DNA of 64,000 nucleotides. It comes from Letharia columbiana. Its lineage: Eukaryota; Ascomycota; Lecanoromycetes; Lecanorales; Parmeliaceae. Position 1 is the stretch's first letter. The number at the start of each line of letters is the position of its first letter. The position numbers and the translations under genes were made by a program. Under the pieces are notes generated by a model. That model ran no database searches and was not told where the DNA came from. It saw only the letters and a list, made by a program, of their open reading frames with translations. This document shows positions 14,660-28,034 of the stretch, one piece after another. The stretch is taken from contig NW_023501088.1 in assembly GCF_014066305.1 (NCBI RefSeq), positions 114,501 through 178,500 on the forward strand. The letters are read 5' to 3'.

Positions 14660-15113
14660 AGATCGCGTCTTTAAAGATTAAATTAATAACGTATTAGAAC
14701 GAAAGTATAGCACTTACTAAAGATCTACGCTTCTACTTTAAAAGAATTAGAAAGTCTATATTAAAGCAATAACTTTCTTAAAGTAATAACTTTCTCTTAT
14801 TTAAAGAAAGAATTTACTTTTAATATCGAAGGCGTTACTTTTCTTTTCTACCTTTCTTAATATTCTTTTTACTTAAAGAAAAGACTTATTTAAAAAAAGA
14901 CTTACTTCTAATACCGAGGGCGTTACTTTCTTTCTTATTTATTAATATCTATTATAAATAGTAGATATAATAGAAATAGAGAGGTATGAGATAGCGCTAT
15001 AATAGCGCCTTAGTAGATAATTCTTACTAGTAGATTTCTTTATAGAATCTCAGTTATCTTTTTCTAACTCATAAATCTACTATAGTAATAGCAATTGATT
15101 TTCTACTACTATA
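14660..15113 (+). repeat. Gypsy LTR, probably the 3' LTR of the adjacent integrase relic
   Basis: The right end (15,062-15,113) is the reverse complement of 45,755-45,803, beside the long Gypsy copy; differences are RIP-type C/T and G/A changes. The original end would read ...TTTTCTACTACA. Inside, a phrase GGCGTTACTTT recurs at about 14,830 and 14,920, giving an internal direct repeat of about 85 bp. CTTTCTTAAAG/AATAACTTTCT repeats lie near 14,765-14,800. The left boundary is estimated, not seen. Confidence 0.6.
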
Positions 15114-17634
15114 AAATATATATAAAGTATAAAAGAAGAATTAAATTATTTATAGATAAATAAAGAAAAAATATATCTAACGCGAAAAGTTTTAATAGCT
15201 AAAAAAAAGAATACTATATTAAAAAATATTATAATATTTTAAAATTATTATTAGCGTAATAATCTTTTTATTCTATAACTTAAAATACTTTAATTTATTA
15301 AAAAAATTACTAAGAAAAAATATATCTAATATAAAAAGGTTTAATATATAAAAAAGAATTATTATATTAAAAAAAGTTATAATATTTTCATATTATTATT
15401 AGCGCGATAAGCTATTTATATTATATTTAAAATATTTCTACTCGATAAAGAAGAAATTATCTATATATCTTAATTTATAATTATTTTATAAATCTAAAGA
15501 ATTATTAAGCTTATATTATAATAGAATTATTATAAAAAAAACCCCGTAAATAAGTTTTTTTAGATTATTACTTTATTTAATACTTAATTTTATTTAATAT
15601 TATTATAAAGTAAATCTCTTACTATATAAATACTATAATATAATTTTTTTTATCGTTTATTATATATAAGTCTTTAAAGAATATAGAGTTTAATATATTT
15701 AGAAGAAGATATTATAGATAGAAGAGTTTTCTAATATTCGAATTAATATAATATATTCTTTTAATAATACTTTTATATCTTTAATATAGACTTTATTTAA
15801 ATATATCTCGGTTATTTTTTTTTTTAGATATATTATATTAATAGATCGATATAGAAGAGATCTTCTACTTATCTTCGCTATTAATACTATTAATTTAATT
15901 AAAAAAAGCTATTAATTTAATCTAGCGTTTATATTTTATATTAATTATATAAAATAAAATATTATAATTATTAAATAAAATACTATATTAATTTAAGAGA
16001 TAAATAAATAATTATTTAATAAAAAAATTATAATTATATAATTTAAAGCTAAAAATCCTTTAATAGACTTTTATAAAATCTATTTATTATATATTTTAAA
16101 TTTTAAATTTTATTTCTTTAATTTTAATCTATATTATCTTTATACTTTATTTAAAAACTAATCTAATTATTATTTTTATAAATATATTTAAAAATATATT
16201 TATAAACTTTAATATTAATATAAATCTTTATATTAATATAAGCGTTATATTTAATTAATAAATAAAAATAATAAAATATTATTTAATAATTCTATTAAGA
16301 TTTATTATCTAATATTTTAATTAATCTATATTATTAATATATAAAATCTTTAAAATCTAATTTAAAGACGATATAATCGCTAAAGTTTTTTAAAAATTAT
16401 TTATTATATATATTTCTATTTAAATTCTAATAAAATAAAATAAAATTTATTTTATTAATAATATACTAGCTATAATTTTTATAAAGTATATATCTAATAA
16501 TAATTATATAGAGATTAAGAAATAAATTTTAATTAAAGATTTTAATATTAATAGTAATATTAATCTTAATAATACTAAAAACCTTATTTTTAAAATTTTA
16601 TAATATAAATATAAATAAGAACTCGATTTATTATTAATAAAGTTAATTAAATTTTTAATTAACTATATTTCCCTTTTATAAGAATAAAAAAAATTAGATA
16701 ATATTATAAAGCTAATTAATAGAAATTACGATATATAAAAAATTCAACTATATTAGAAGTATTTTTAAGAATTATAATCTATACTAATTATCTAATTAAT
16801 ATATTATTTAAAAAACTATTTTATTAAATAAGATAAGAGAAGATTATTATATTATAATAGAAGATAAAAAGAATAAAAGTATATCTAATATTTTTCTTTT
16901 TAGAATATTATTTATAAATTTTTTTAATTTTAATTTAAATATTTTAATAATTAAATTAAATTAATTAATAACTTATTTATTAAATTCTTTTTTTAAATAA
17001 TTTTAATTTATTTTAAATTATAAATAAAAATTATAAAGAGATTTAATTAATTAAATTTAATAGATAGAGTAATAATATTCTAATAGAGTTATTTTATAAA
17101 TTATAATTTTTTAATAAAAGAAAAAAAGAATAATATATTATTTATCAGTTGAATTATCTATAATAACTTTATTAATATAAATATTAATAATTACTTAATA
17201 GATATTAACTTAAATAATCTTTTAATTTATCTTTAATTAATAAAATTTATTATTTTTAATAATTATATATTTATAAGAAATTAATAATTAATAAAACAGA
17301 AGAAATAAATAATATATATTTATAATATAAGATAAATATTATTTATATAAAGTTATCTAATTAATAATTTCTCTAATTTATAAAATAACTTCGTCGTTTT
17401 TACTTTATTAAATAAAAAAATTTCTATTTAATATATTATTTATATTATATATATTATTATATTATAACTATTTATTAAATAAAAAAATAAGAGAATAACG
17501 TAAAAGTATATAGACTAAATATTAATATAGTATATTAAATTTCTTATTACTTTAAGTCTTTATCTAATAAATTATTAATATTACTCTTTTAGACGATAGT
17601 AATTTTATCTAAAATAAAATAATTATAAATATAT
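15114..17634. other. RIPed AT-rich DNA, not assigned
   Basis: Same composition as the rest of the block. At 15,170-15,400 two partly similar passages (AAAAAATATATCTAA followed by a run ending in TTATTATTAGCG) suggest an internal duplication of about 170 bp. No gene or named element seen. Confidence 0.6.
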
Positions 17635-18292
17635 TAATATATATAATAAAATAAGATAGAGTTAAATTTGAAAATTTTAAATTTATATATATAATTAATT
17701 TTAAATTTAAGTTCTCTACGCTTTTTAGTTAGATTAATTAAATTATTATAAATAAATAAATTAGTATTTATAACTATTAAAATCTCGCCCTCCCGCATCT
17801 CTCTTATTTAAAAAATAGATATATATTATTAATATATAGAATAACTTTTTATACTTTATGAAAATTTTATAAAATTTTATTTAAATTATGGAACGAAATA
17901 TAGGCTTTTAGATAAAAAAGGAATTTTTAAATTGAGTCTTATAATTATTAAAGCGTAGAGAATTTAAATATCGCTTATTAAAGTTCGCTTATTAAAGTTC
18001 GCTTATTAAAGTTCGCTCGATAGCCCTAATTAAAAAATAGATATATATTATTTAATTTTAAAATAACTTTTTTATTTTCTATTAAAATTTTAAGATTTTT
18101 TCTTTAAATTATAGAATATAATATAGGCTTTTAAATAAAAAAAGAATTACTAAATTTAAATTTATAAATATTTAAAGATAAGAAATTTAAATATTACTTA
18201 TTAAAGATTATTTAATAGATTTACTTAATAGCTCTAATTAAAAAAACGATTATAAATTTAATTTATAAGCCTTTACTCGTAAATTATAATAC
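17635..18292 (+). repeat. Family C short repeat element, heavily RIPed copy
   Basis: Collinear over its whole length with 45,803-46,385 and, for its first about 130 bp, with 37,843-37,970. It starts near AATAAGATAGAG and ends at CCTTTACTCGT in both full copies. Compared with the 45.8-kb copy, nearly every CA has become TA and nearly every TG has become TA, while CG sites such as TCTACGC are kept. It contains two tandem units of about 215 bp, each with the phrase ATATATTATT(T/A)A followed by AATAACTTTTT. No coding frame was seen, so this may be a non-autonomous element or an untranslated part of a larger one. Confidence 0.75.
17971..18012. repeat. 14-bp tandem repeat, three copies
   Basis: TCGCTTATTAAAGT is repeated three times exactly, followed by a partial TCGCTCGA. 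The corresponding place in the 45.8-kb copy has a single TCGCTCACCAGAGT, so the triplication is specific to this copy. Confidence 0.9.
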
Positions 18293-21200
18293 TATAAATT
18301 TTTATAAAATAATTTATAATCTCTTATATTTAGATTAATCTTTAATCTTTTAGATATTAATTTAAAAATATTAATATAGAGATTAATATTTTTAAAATTT
18401 AAAATTATTTTATAATAAAGTATTTAATTAATATAATTAATATAATTATATTTAATAAAGTTAATATAAAAAATATAATTAAAAGAAAATTATATTATAT
18501 TATAAATTAATTTTAAATATCATTTATAGTATAAATTTAATTAAAGATTAATTTTTCGCTTTTTAGAGACGCTAAAATAGATATATAAATAACAATTAGT
18601 TTTTAGATTTTATATATATATAAGATAATTAAATTATTAATAGTAATCTATTATAAAATTATAAAGGTTTTTTTATTATATTAAAAGCTATAATAGTAAA
18701 TCTCTTTATAATTATTAATAAGATTTAAAAATTTTAATATTAAAGAGTAAAGAATTTAATTAATAATATACTTATTAAAATTAATTAAATTATTTATACT
18801 TATTTTAATATCTTTATAATTTTATTCTATATTATTTACTTCTTAATTAATATCTATTTTAGATATATTAATTTTAATCTTTTCGCTATTATAGTATTAC
18901 TTAATTATCTTATTTTTTTATAATATTATATTATAATTATTATAAATTTAATTTATAAAATTTAAATTATATTATATAGATTTTATAATATATAAATAAC
19001 GCGTAATATAGCTAGCGAGTTTTATTAAAGATTTAATAAAATTTAAATAAGAATTAAAAAATAGATTAAAAAAATATAAATTATTAAAAAAGTTATTATA
19101 AATAAGATCTATTAATAAATCTTATAATAGAAGATTTTCTATATTATTTTTCTCTTATTTAAAAGCTTCTTTTTAACGATATTTAGAATTTAATATATAT
19201 TAAAAGATTTTAAAATAGAGTAATAAAGAATAAATAAGAGAGAAAGATACGTCTTAAAAGATATTATTATTAATTTAAAAGAAATCTATAAGAAAAGACG
19301 ATAGCTATAAATTTATTTAAACTCTTTTTAAAGGGTTTTTTAATACGTTTATAAATAGTAATAAATAGTTTTTAGACGCGCTTATAGCCTTAATTACTAA
19401 TAATAATAGATTTATTAAAAAATAGTTTAAAGATATTAATAGAGACTTTAAGAGATAAATAAAGAGATATATATATTTTAGATATTAAGTAATCTTTAAA
19501 TAAGAGATATTATAGATAATTATATTTATATTAATAAAATTAATAGAATTAAGAAAGTAATAAAAGAATAATAATTATTATTTAATTTAAGATATATTTA
19601 ATATAATTATAATATTTAAATATTAAATTAATTTATTAAGTAAGCTAAACTTTATAATCTTTATAATATTAGAAATTGTAAAGCGAGCTTTATAATTTAA
19701 GAAATTATAAAATAATTATATTAATTATAAACTAAGTATTTTAAAATATAAAACTTTTATATATAAATTTTTAATAAAAAAATTTAAAAGAATTATTAGA
19801 TTAATTTAATTAATTTAATTAAAAAATATAAAGAACTTAAATTTATAATTAGTTATATATATAAATTTAAGATTTTATAGCTTAACTTTATCTTATTCTT
19901 TTATATATATTAATCTTAAAAAATTATTTCGATTATTCTATAATTGCTAAAATTATTAATATTCGAATTATATAATTTTTAGCGTTTTAGCAATTATATA
20001 ATATATCTTAACACGTTTATATTAAATCGCTTTTTTATTATAAAACTCTATAATTAATATAACTAAATATTCTATCTTTATATTTTAATAGATTATAAAT
20101 TTAAATTATATTTAATAATTATTTTAATAATAATATAATTTATTATTATAACTACGATTATTTTTAAATATTTATATCTATTATAATAAAGATAATTATA
20201 ATTATAAAAAGCTTTATTAATCTTTTTAATATAAAAAATTCTTATTTTAAAATAATTATTTTAGATTTAAATAATTATAATTTATTTATAATTTAAAAAC
20301 TAAAAATTATTACTTAAACGCTTTTACTTTCTATTTAAAATAATATAAATTAAATTAAAATATATTGTATTTAATTAAAACTATCGAAGTCGTTATATAA
20401 TTAATTAAATTATATTATTATTAAAATCTCTAGAATATTATTAATTATTTAAAAAGAAATAATTTTAATTTTAATATTAATTATATAGTTTTTAGCTATT
20501 GCTAATAGAGATATATTAATTAAAAAAATAAAAACTCTAATCTTAAAAGCGAAAGAGAAAAGAAATTTTTATCGTTATAAAGAAGTCTTAATATAAATAT
20601 TTATTTTAAAGATAAAATATCTCGATAATAAATAAATAATCTTATAATTAATCTCGATCTTAAATTTTAATTAAATTAATTTTAGAGAAGATAAATAAAG
20701 CTTTTAGCTATTAAGATAGCTAATATAACTTTAATAATATAATATTATATTTATATATAAGAGATAAATCTTTATTATTATAACGTTTTTAAATTATTCT
20801 AATATCTTTAATATTTATTAATTATTTAATTTTTCGATAGAATATTATTTATTATTTCGAATATTAATAAATAATAAATCTTTATAAATAAAGATTTAAG
20901 CTATATCGAGTTAATCTTAAAACTTAATAAGACTTTTTTATATATTTAAATCTTTAATATACTATAGAAGATATTTTAATAGCGAGAATAAGTATATATT
21001 AAGCTCTCTTATCGATTTTAATTTAATATTAAAATAATTTATTTCTAAATTTTTATTAAAGTTAATTTTTAATAAAGATTTTTTTAATTTTTAAATACGC
21101 TTAATTTTATTAATATTATTTATCTTAATTATTTCTCTAAATCTTATTAATATATAAATTTTATTTTTAAGTTTAAATTTTAATAAAGCGAGTTTATTTA

Positions 21201-23614
21201 GCTTATTTAGTTTATCTAACTTATTCTTTAATAAAAAAAACTTATTAAATCTCTAAGTATTATATCTTTTAAGAAATTTAAAATTTTAATTTTCTTAAGT
21301 TATCTTAATAATATTAATAAGTTTAAAGATATTTTTAATTATTAAATTTAAAAGTAATAATTTAAAAATAAATTAAAGCTACTTAGACTATAACGCTATA
21401 TTAAAAAAATATATAAAATTAATTATTAATATTATTATTATTAAAGCTTAAGTCGATAGCTAATTATAAATATAAAATTAAATCTATATTATATTAAAAT
21501 CGCGTTATAAAAAAAATTATATTTTAAAATTAAGAATAAGATTAATATTAAAAAAGCTTAAAAGACTTTAAATAAGTTTAAAATTTAAAATTTAAATATT
21601 CTTAATTTTATATTTAAAAAGATAAATAATATTACTCTTATAAGGTGTAATAATAATTCTTAATTCTATATTAATAGATTTATAGAGATTCTAAATAAAT
21701 TCGATAACTTATTCTTAAAGTTAAAGTTTAATAAAAATTAAAAAATCTATTACTTTATTTTAGATTTAAATTTTTTTATATAATTTATATTATAAATAGT
21801 ATAATTAAAATTATAATATTTTTAAGAATAATAATTTTATAAAATTTAATCTAAATTATATAATTTTTATATAATTTATATTATAAATAGTATAATTAAA
21901 ATTATAATATTTTTAAGAATAATAATATTATAAAATTTAATCTAAATTATATAATTATTCGATTTATTAATATTATAATTAATTCTATTAATTTAATTAG
22001 TATTAAAATCTATATATTAACTACGCTAATTAATAGATTCTTTATATATAATTTATAAAGTATTATTATATTAATTATTATTAATAAAATTATTAAATAT
22101 AGAATTTAATAAAAAGTCTATATTAATAATTCTTATACTTATATTTAAATTTATAAATATTATAATTATTATAAAAAGAACTAATATAATAATATTGAAT
22201 ATATCTCTCTATATCTCGAATTTAAGAAATAAAATAATAATAATAATAAAAGAGATTATAATAATTACGAAGATCGCGATAATTATAATAATAAAGATAA
22301 TAATAATAATAATAATAATAATAATTTTTCTAGCTTAAATAATAAAGATAAAGATAAAAATATCTAAATTAATAAGTTTATTATTAATTATTAATTTAAT
22401 AATATTAAGATTATTATAGCGTATATTTAGCTAGCGATAATATATAATTTTATAATATATATTAATTTTAACTTAAAGAATATTATATATCTTATTACTA
22501 ATTCTTAATTTTTATAAAATTAAATTTATTATTTTTTTATTAAAAAGGGTTTAAAGATTATAGTTTAAACTTCTTCGATATTTATAACCGCTATATTATT
22601 ATATTTATAATTTATTAATAATATTTATATTTAATATATTATTTATAATTTCTTAATCTTTTAAATCTTTATTTTATTTAAATTATATCGTTTAATTAAT
22701 AAAATTAATAACTTAATTATAACTATTAACTTTAGATATATTAAGTTTAAATATAAAGATTTTAAAAGTAAATAAATCTTATATATAAAAGATATCTAAT
22801 ATATCTCTAATAGTAATTTTAATTTAATTTCTTAAAGATAATTTAAAGATTAAAATTATTCGCTTTAACTTATATTTAAAAATATTAAAATAAAAGAATA
22901 TAATATTATTTTTAGACGCTAGCGTAATTATCTTTATATATTAAATATATAAATAAAATTTTTAATATACTTAATAATTATTAATAAAGATATTTTTATC
23001 TATAATAAATTTACTATATTTATATCTATATCTAAATTTAAATTCTTATTCTTATTTATTAATACTCTAGATTCTTAAATTAATAAGAAAATCTTATATA
23101 TATAATACGCTTATTATAATTATTTAAAATATTAGAATCTTAAAAAATTAATTAAAATATATATTAAAATAAATTTATTTATTTTATCTCTAGAATATAT
23201 ATAAATTATATAATATTATTAATATAAAAGTTAAATTATATAAGCGTTATATAACGTTAGATCGCTAGAAGAATAATCTAATTTATAATAATTTTTAAAG
23301 ATCTTTCTTTATTTCTTATAATAATTATAAATAAATAATAATTTTTCTAAATAATAAAACGCTTTATTTCGCTATATTCTTATTTTCTAATAAAAATAAT
23401 TTTATAATTCTCGCGGCGTTTAAGTCTTTTCTAAATTAAATTAAATATAAAAATTATATTTATATTAGATTTTATAATAATTATAATTTTAAGTATAATA
23501 ATTATAATATATATATTTTTTAATTTATTAAAGGAATTATTTAAAAAAAAATTATATTTAATAACTTTTAAATAAATAATAAATCTAAATATTTTAATTA
23601 AATAATATAAAGTA
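18293..23614. other. RIPed AT-rich DNA, probably retroelement remains
   Basis: No intact frame. Around 22,230-22,340 a plus-strand frame reads an Asn/Asp-rich low-complexity stretch (many AAT codons, originally perhaps AAT and GAT). Long frames interrupted only by RIP-type stops continue to about 23,560. They would be compatible with the gag/pol of an LTR element, but I found no decisive motif. Confidence 0.55.
21777..21958. repeat. 91-bp tandem duplication
   Basis: Two copies with a 91-bp period, each starting TATATAATTTATATTATAAA and ending in AATCTAAATTATATAATT. They are nearly identical, so the duplication is young relative to the RIP. Confidence 0.9.
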
Positions 23615-23735
23615 TTATCTAGGCCTCTCGCGTAGATCTAAACCGATTAATTAACGGTTATATAACGATTTAATAACTATTTAAGATATATAATCGTTAG
23701 TTAACGGTCTATTAGCGATTAATTAACGATTAAAA
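23615..23735. repeat. Left subterminal motif array
   Basis: AACCGATTAATTAACGGTTA, ATAACGATTTAATAA, AATCGTTAGTTAACGG and GCGATTAATTAACGATTA follow within about 100 bp. Such arrays are typical transposase-binding regions of several DNA transposon superfamilies. Confidence 0.7.
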
Positions 23736-24039
23736 AATAAATATAAAGTTTTATAATTTCTTAATTATAATCTATTAGTTATTTAATAATTAATTATTAG
23801 ATTTAATATTAAAGTTAATAAAGTACTTTTTAAAGCTATTTATAATTATAAATAGCTTAATATAATATTTATAGATAATATAGTTTATCGAAGCCTTTAA
23901 TATATATAATTATACTCTATATAGACTAAAGCTATAGTACTCTCTATATATAATATCTTATTATATTCTTCTATAAAGTCTTAAATTAATATTAAAATAT
24001 ATAATATTACATTAGAGAATAAATATATATTAATTAAAG

Positions 24040-24122
24040 TTATAAATAAAGTAATAGATAGTAAAGTTATAGATAGTAAAGTTATAGATAATAAAGTTAT
24101 AGATAATAAAGTTATATATAGA
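24040..24122. repeat. 15-bp tandem repeat, about five copies
   Basis: Unit AGATAGTAAAGTTAT repeated, with the later copies reading AGATAATAAAGTTAT. Confidence 0.9.
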
Positions 24123-25199
24123 TTACTAAAGCCTTTAATATATTATTATTAATCGCTATTATTATCTTCTCTATTATTAAAGATTATTTTATTATTCTCT
24201 TTATTACTATCGATATCTAATATCTAATTCTTATTTATATTAATATTAGATTCTTCTATAATTACGTTTAAATCTTAATTAATATTAACTTTTAAACGTT
24301 TTTTATATTATACGCTATAAGATATTATATACTTAAAATAGAAATCGAGTAATTAATATTCGAATTTACTTTTTTAATAAAGAGCGTTAAATAGATCTAG
24401 AAGATACTTATATATATACTTTATTAATAATAAATTAATTAAATTCTTAAGATATAGCTTCGTTAAATAAAAATATATAATAAGCTATAGAAAGATATTT
24501 AAATAGTAAAATAATTAGTTATTATATTTATAATAGACTTCGATAAATCTATAAATAGATATAATAAAGAATTTATATTTAAGAAATCTTAGCCTATCTT
24601 CGATAATCGCCTCGAAATTTATTACTTTAATTTTAAATCTAAATATACTCTTTAACTATTTAAAATTATACTTCTTATAAACCTTCATTTTAATATTTAT
24701 AAATCTTAATAATTTCGAGTGTAGCGCTTAACGCTTTAAATCTATAATACTCTTAATTTATCGCTATATTTACTATAGCGTTTACTTAAAAATCTTATCT
24801 TTTTATATCTTATATAAACGTTAGATACAATATTTAGCCTCTCTATATATTTAATAATTACTTTTTATATCTAGAAAGATAATCTAAATAGAGTTTATTT
24901 ATATAAGTATTTAATAGAAAGATAAAAAAATAGCATCTAATTAATAGATTTAATTAAGAGAAAATCTCTACTTTAAACTTTAACGAATATATAAAATCTT
25001 TAATTCTTCTTTTTATAGTACTAAATTAATTTATAATAATATTATATTTATTTATCTAACTCTATAAATTACTTTTAAATATTAACATTATTATTAAATT
25101 ACTTTAACTTCTCTTCTTCTTATTAATAGTCTTATTATCCCCTATACTTATAATATATTATATATTTTTTATTAAAATCTTTAAAGTTATATTAATAGA

Positions 25200-25446
25200 C
25201 TTAATAATAAGAGGCTTAATAGTAGCCGTAGTAGACTTTATATATAAGAGATTTAAAAGCCTTCAATATAAGCTATATCAGCTATAATAGACTTTAGAGT
25301 ATAGAGATCTTTAAAGTCTTCGATATAGATTACGTAATAGCTATAAAAGATTTTATATATAAAGTCTTTAAAGCTCTTAATATAGGCTATATAATAGCTA
25401 TAAAAGGCTTTATATATAAATACTTAAAAGTCTATAATATAGCTTA
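25200..25446. repeat. About 58-bp tandem repeat, four degenerate copies
   Basis: Each unit contains AGACTTTATATATAA (or a variant), then TTTAAAG(T/C)CTT, AATATAG(G/A), and TAATAGCTATAA(A/T). A related half unit occurs near 23,890-23,960. It lies inside the putative 11.6-kb element. Confidence 0.75.
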
Positions 25447-27919
25447 AATACTAAATTTCTTAATCTAAGAAAATTATTAGTTTAAAGCTATAAAAGTATT
25501 AGATAATATATTATTTTAATAGAATTACTATATAAAAATATATTATTAATCTCTTCTATATTCGACTTATTAAGAGATTATTTATATTAATATTTATTAT
25601 ATTAAAATATAATCCTCGCTAGCTTATTTTTAAACTCGCTATTTTAAATAAGAGATCTTTTAAATATAATATTATATATTTTAGATTTAGACTTAAGCTA
25701 TTAAGAGCTTAATATCTATAATCTACGCTAAATAATTAATTTATCTATTATTATAAAAGTAATTAATAAAATATTTTTATAGCTATAATAATTAAAGAAG
25801 AGAGGAATTTAAATAAATTATATATCTCGTTATAAAAGAAGTTATTTAAAGTTTTTTTAGACTAAATTAAATATTCGCGATAGACTTTAATATTAAAACT
25901 TATCTAATCTCTCTATCTCCCTTATAAAATAAATATATTTTTATATTCTCTTTAATTGTTATAATTTTAATTATAACTTAAAAAAAATAAGTAGATTAAT
26001 AAATAATAATATATTTAAAGATATAGATCTCGCTATAGAAGACTACTATAGAGTAATCTATCGATTAAATTAAATATTATTATAAAATTATAAAAGTATA
26101 ATTATAAACCTCTCTTTATATATATAGAGCGAGAGTTATTACTTATTTACGCGTTACTTAATTTCTATATCTATCTTAATTATAAATTTACTCTTTATAA
26201 AAAAGATATAAAATAAATTTTATTAGTTCTTAAAACCTTAATTTTACGAGTTTTTAATTATTTTACTTTAATATTATTATTATAACTCGCTCTATATAAG
26301 ACTATAATCTAATTTAATCGAAGTCTTATATAGATAAATAGATACTCTATAAATTAATTTATCTATTCTATTATTCTATATCTAAAATCTTCTATAATTA
26401 TAATAATATTCTTATTAATCGAAGTTTATAAGAAAGAGCTAGCTTTTTATAAGTATAAAGATCTTTATATAGAATTAGAATTCATAAATATAAATAAAAT
26501 AAAACGCTTTATTAAAAGTAATCGATTTAGATTATACTTCGAAATCTATACTTATATCTAAATACTATTATAATAAAAAGCTATAAAATATATAAATATA
26601 TCTTATAGATAAGAGCTATAATTTATTATAGTTAAGAAGTATATATTTATTAAAGAGCGATTAAGATTTAATAAGTTTTTAACTCTATACTCTAATAAAT
26701 CTAATTAAAATTAAATAAATTATTATATCTATATAATATACGATATTTATTATATTAATATTAAGAGTATTTTAAAATTATTCTTTAATAAAGAACTTTC
26801 GCTAATATAAATTAATTTAAAAATTTAATTATTTATTAAATATAAGAAATATAATTAAATTTTCTCTAGACGCCTCTTATTAGAAGATATATTAGATTCT
26901 TTTATAGAGAGTAAGTTAGAGCGTTTAATAAGCACTTAGCTACTATAGCCTTTAGCGAGTACTTATTTATATATAAACTTTCGACTAATCTATAATAAAT
27001 TAATAATATATTATAATCTTTGACTTCGAATCTATTAGATTATTTAATAAATACTTATTTAATAAATATCTTTAGAAAGTATTTTTTTATAGATATATTA
27101 ATCTCGAGTAAGATAATATATTACTATAGTCTTCTATAACCCCTCCTCTAACTTACTTCTTTATCGCCTTCGTTTTCTAAAAATAAGCGATTCACTTAAA
27201 TTAGACTTATTATTAATTTTTTATTAAATACTATTTATAATTAAAAGATAATATAATTTAATAAGTAGATTAAAGTTATATAGTTAAATAATTAGAAGCT
27301 TAAATTTAATTATAATATTAATAAGAAGAATAAAGATAATATTAAGATTAAGATTTTAATAAATATTTAAATAATAGCGATTAAGAATAAAGCTAGAAAG
27401 TTTAATATTAAGAAGTAATTTTAAAAAATATAATTTATTAATAAGTTAATTCGAAAGAGTAATAATATAAGAGCTTTTAAGAAAAGTCTTAAATTAGCTA
27501 AATAAATTACTACTTATATTATAAATTATAATTAAAAGATTTAATTTAATAAAGTTACGCGTAATTAGAAAATAGATATTATTTAATATTAATTATAAAA
27601 TAATATAATAGCGATAGAATTTAACGCGTAGTAGTTATACTTCGATAATAAAGACTATTAATAGAAAGATCTTAAAAACTTATATTATTTATTTTATATA
27701 TCTTAATATAATAATAAGACTATTTTTTATATATCTAATATAAATCTATTTTAATAGCTTAAGTTTTAATAGCTAATAATAATAAAGATAATTATTAAAT
27801 TTTATTTATAGTCTTATTTACGAGTTTACTTTCTAATAAACTATATTAATTTAAAAAAAATATAAATTATTATTAGCTATCTCTTATAGATAAACCTCTT
27901 TCTATTAATATATATATTT

Positions 27920-28034
27920 TATTATAGACTTTCTATTATAGACTTTCTATTATAGGCTTTTTATTATAAACTTTTTACTATAAACTTTTTATTATAAACT
28001 TTTATAAATAAACTTTCGCTATAAACTTTCGCTA
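27920..28034. repeat. 14-bp minisatellite, about eight copies
   Basis: Unit TATTATAGACTTTC with variants TATTATAAACTTTT and CGCTATAAACTTT. Similar isolated units recur at about 29,298-29,345. Confidence 0.85.
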
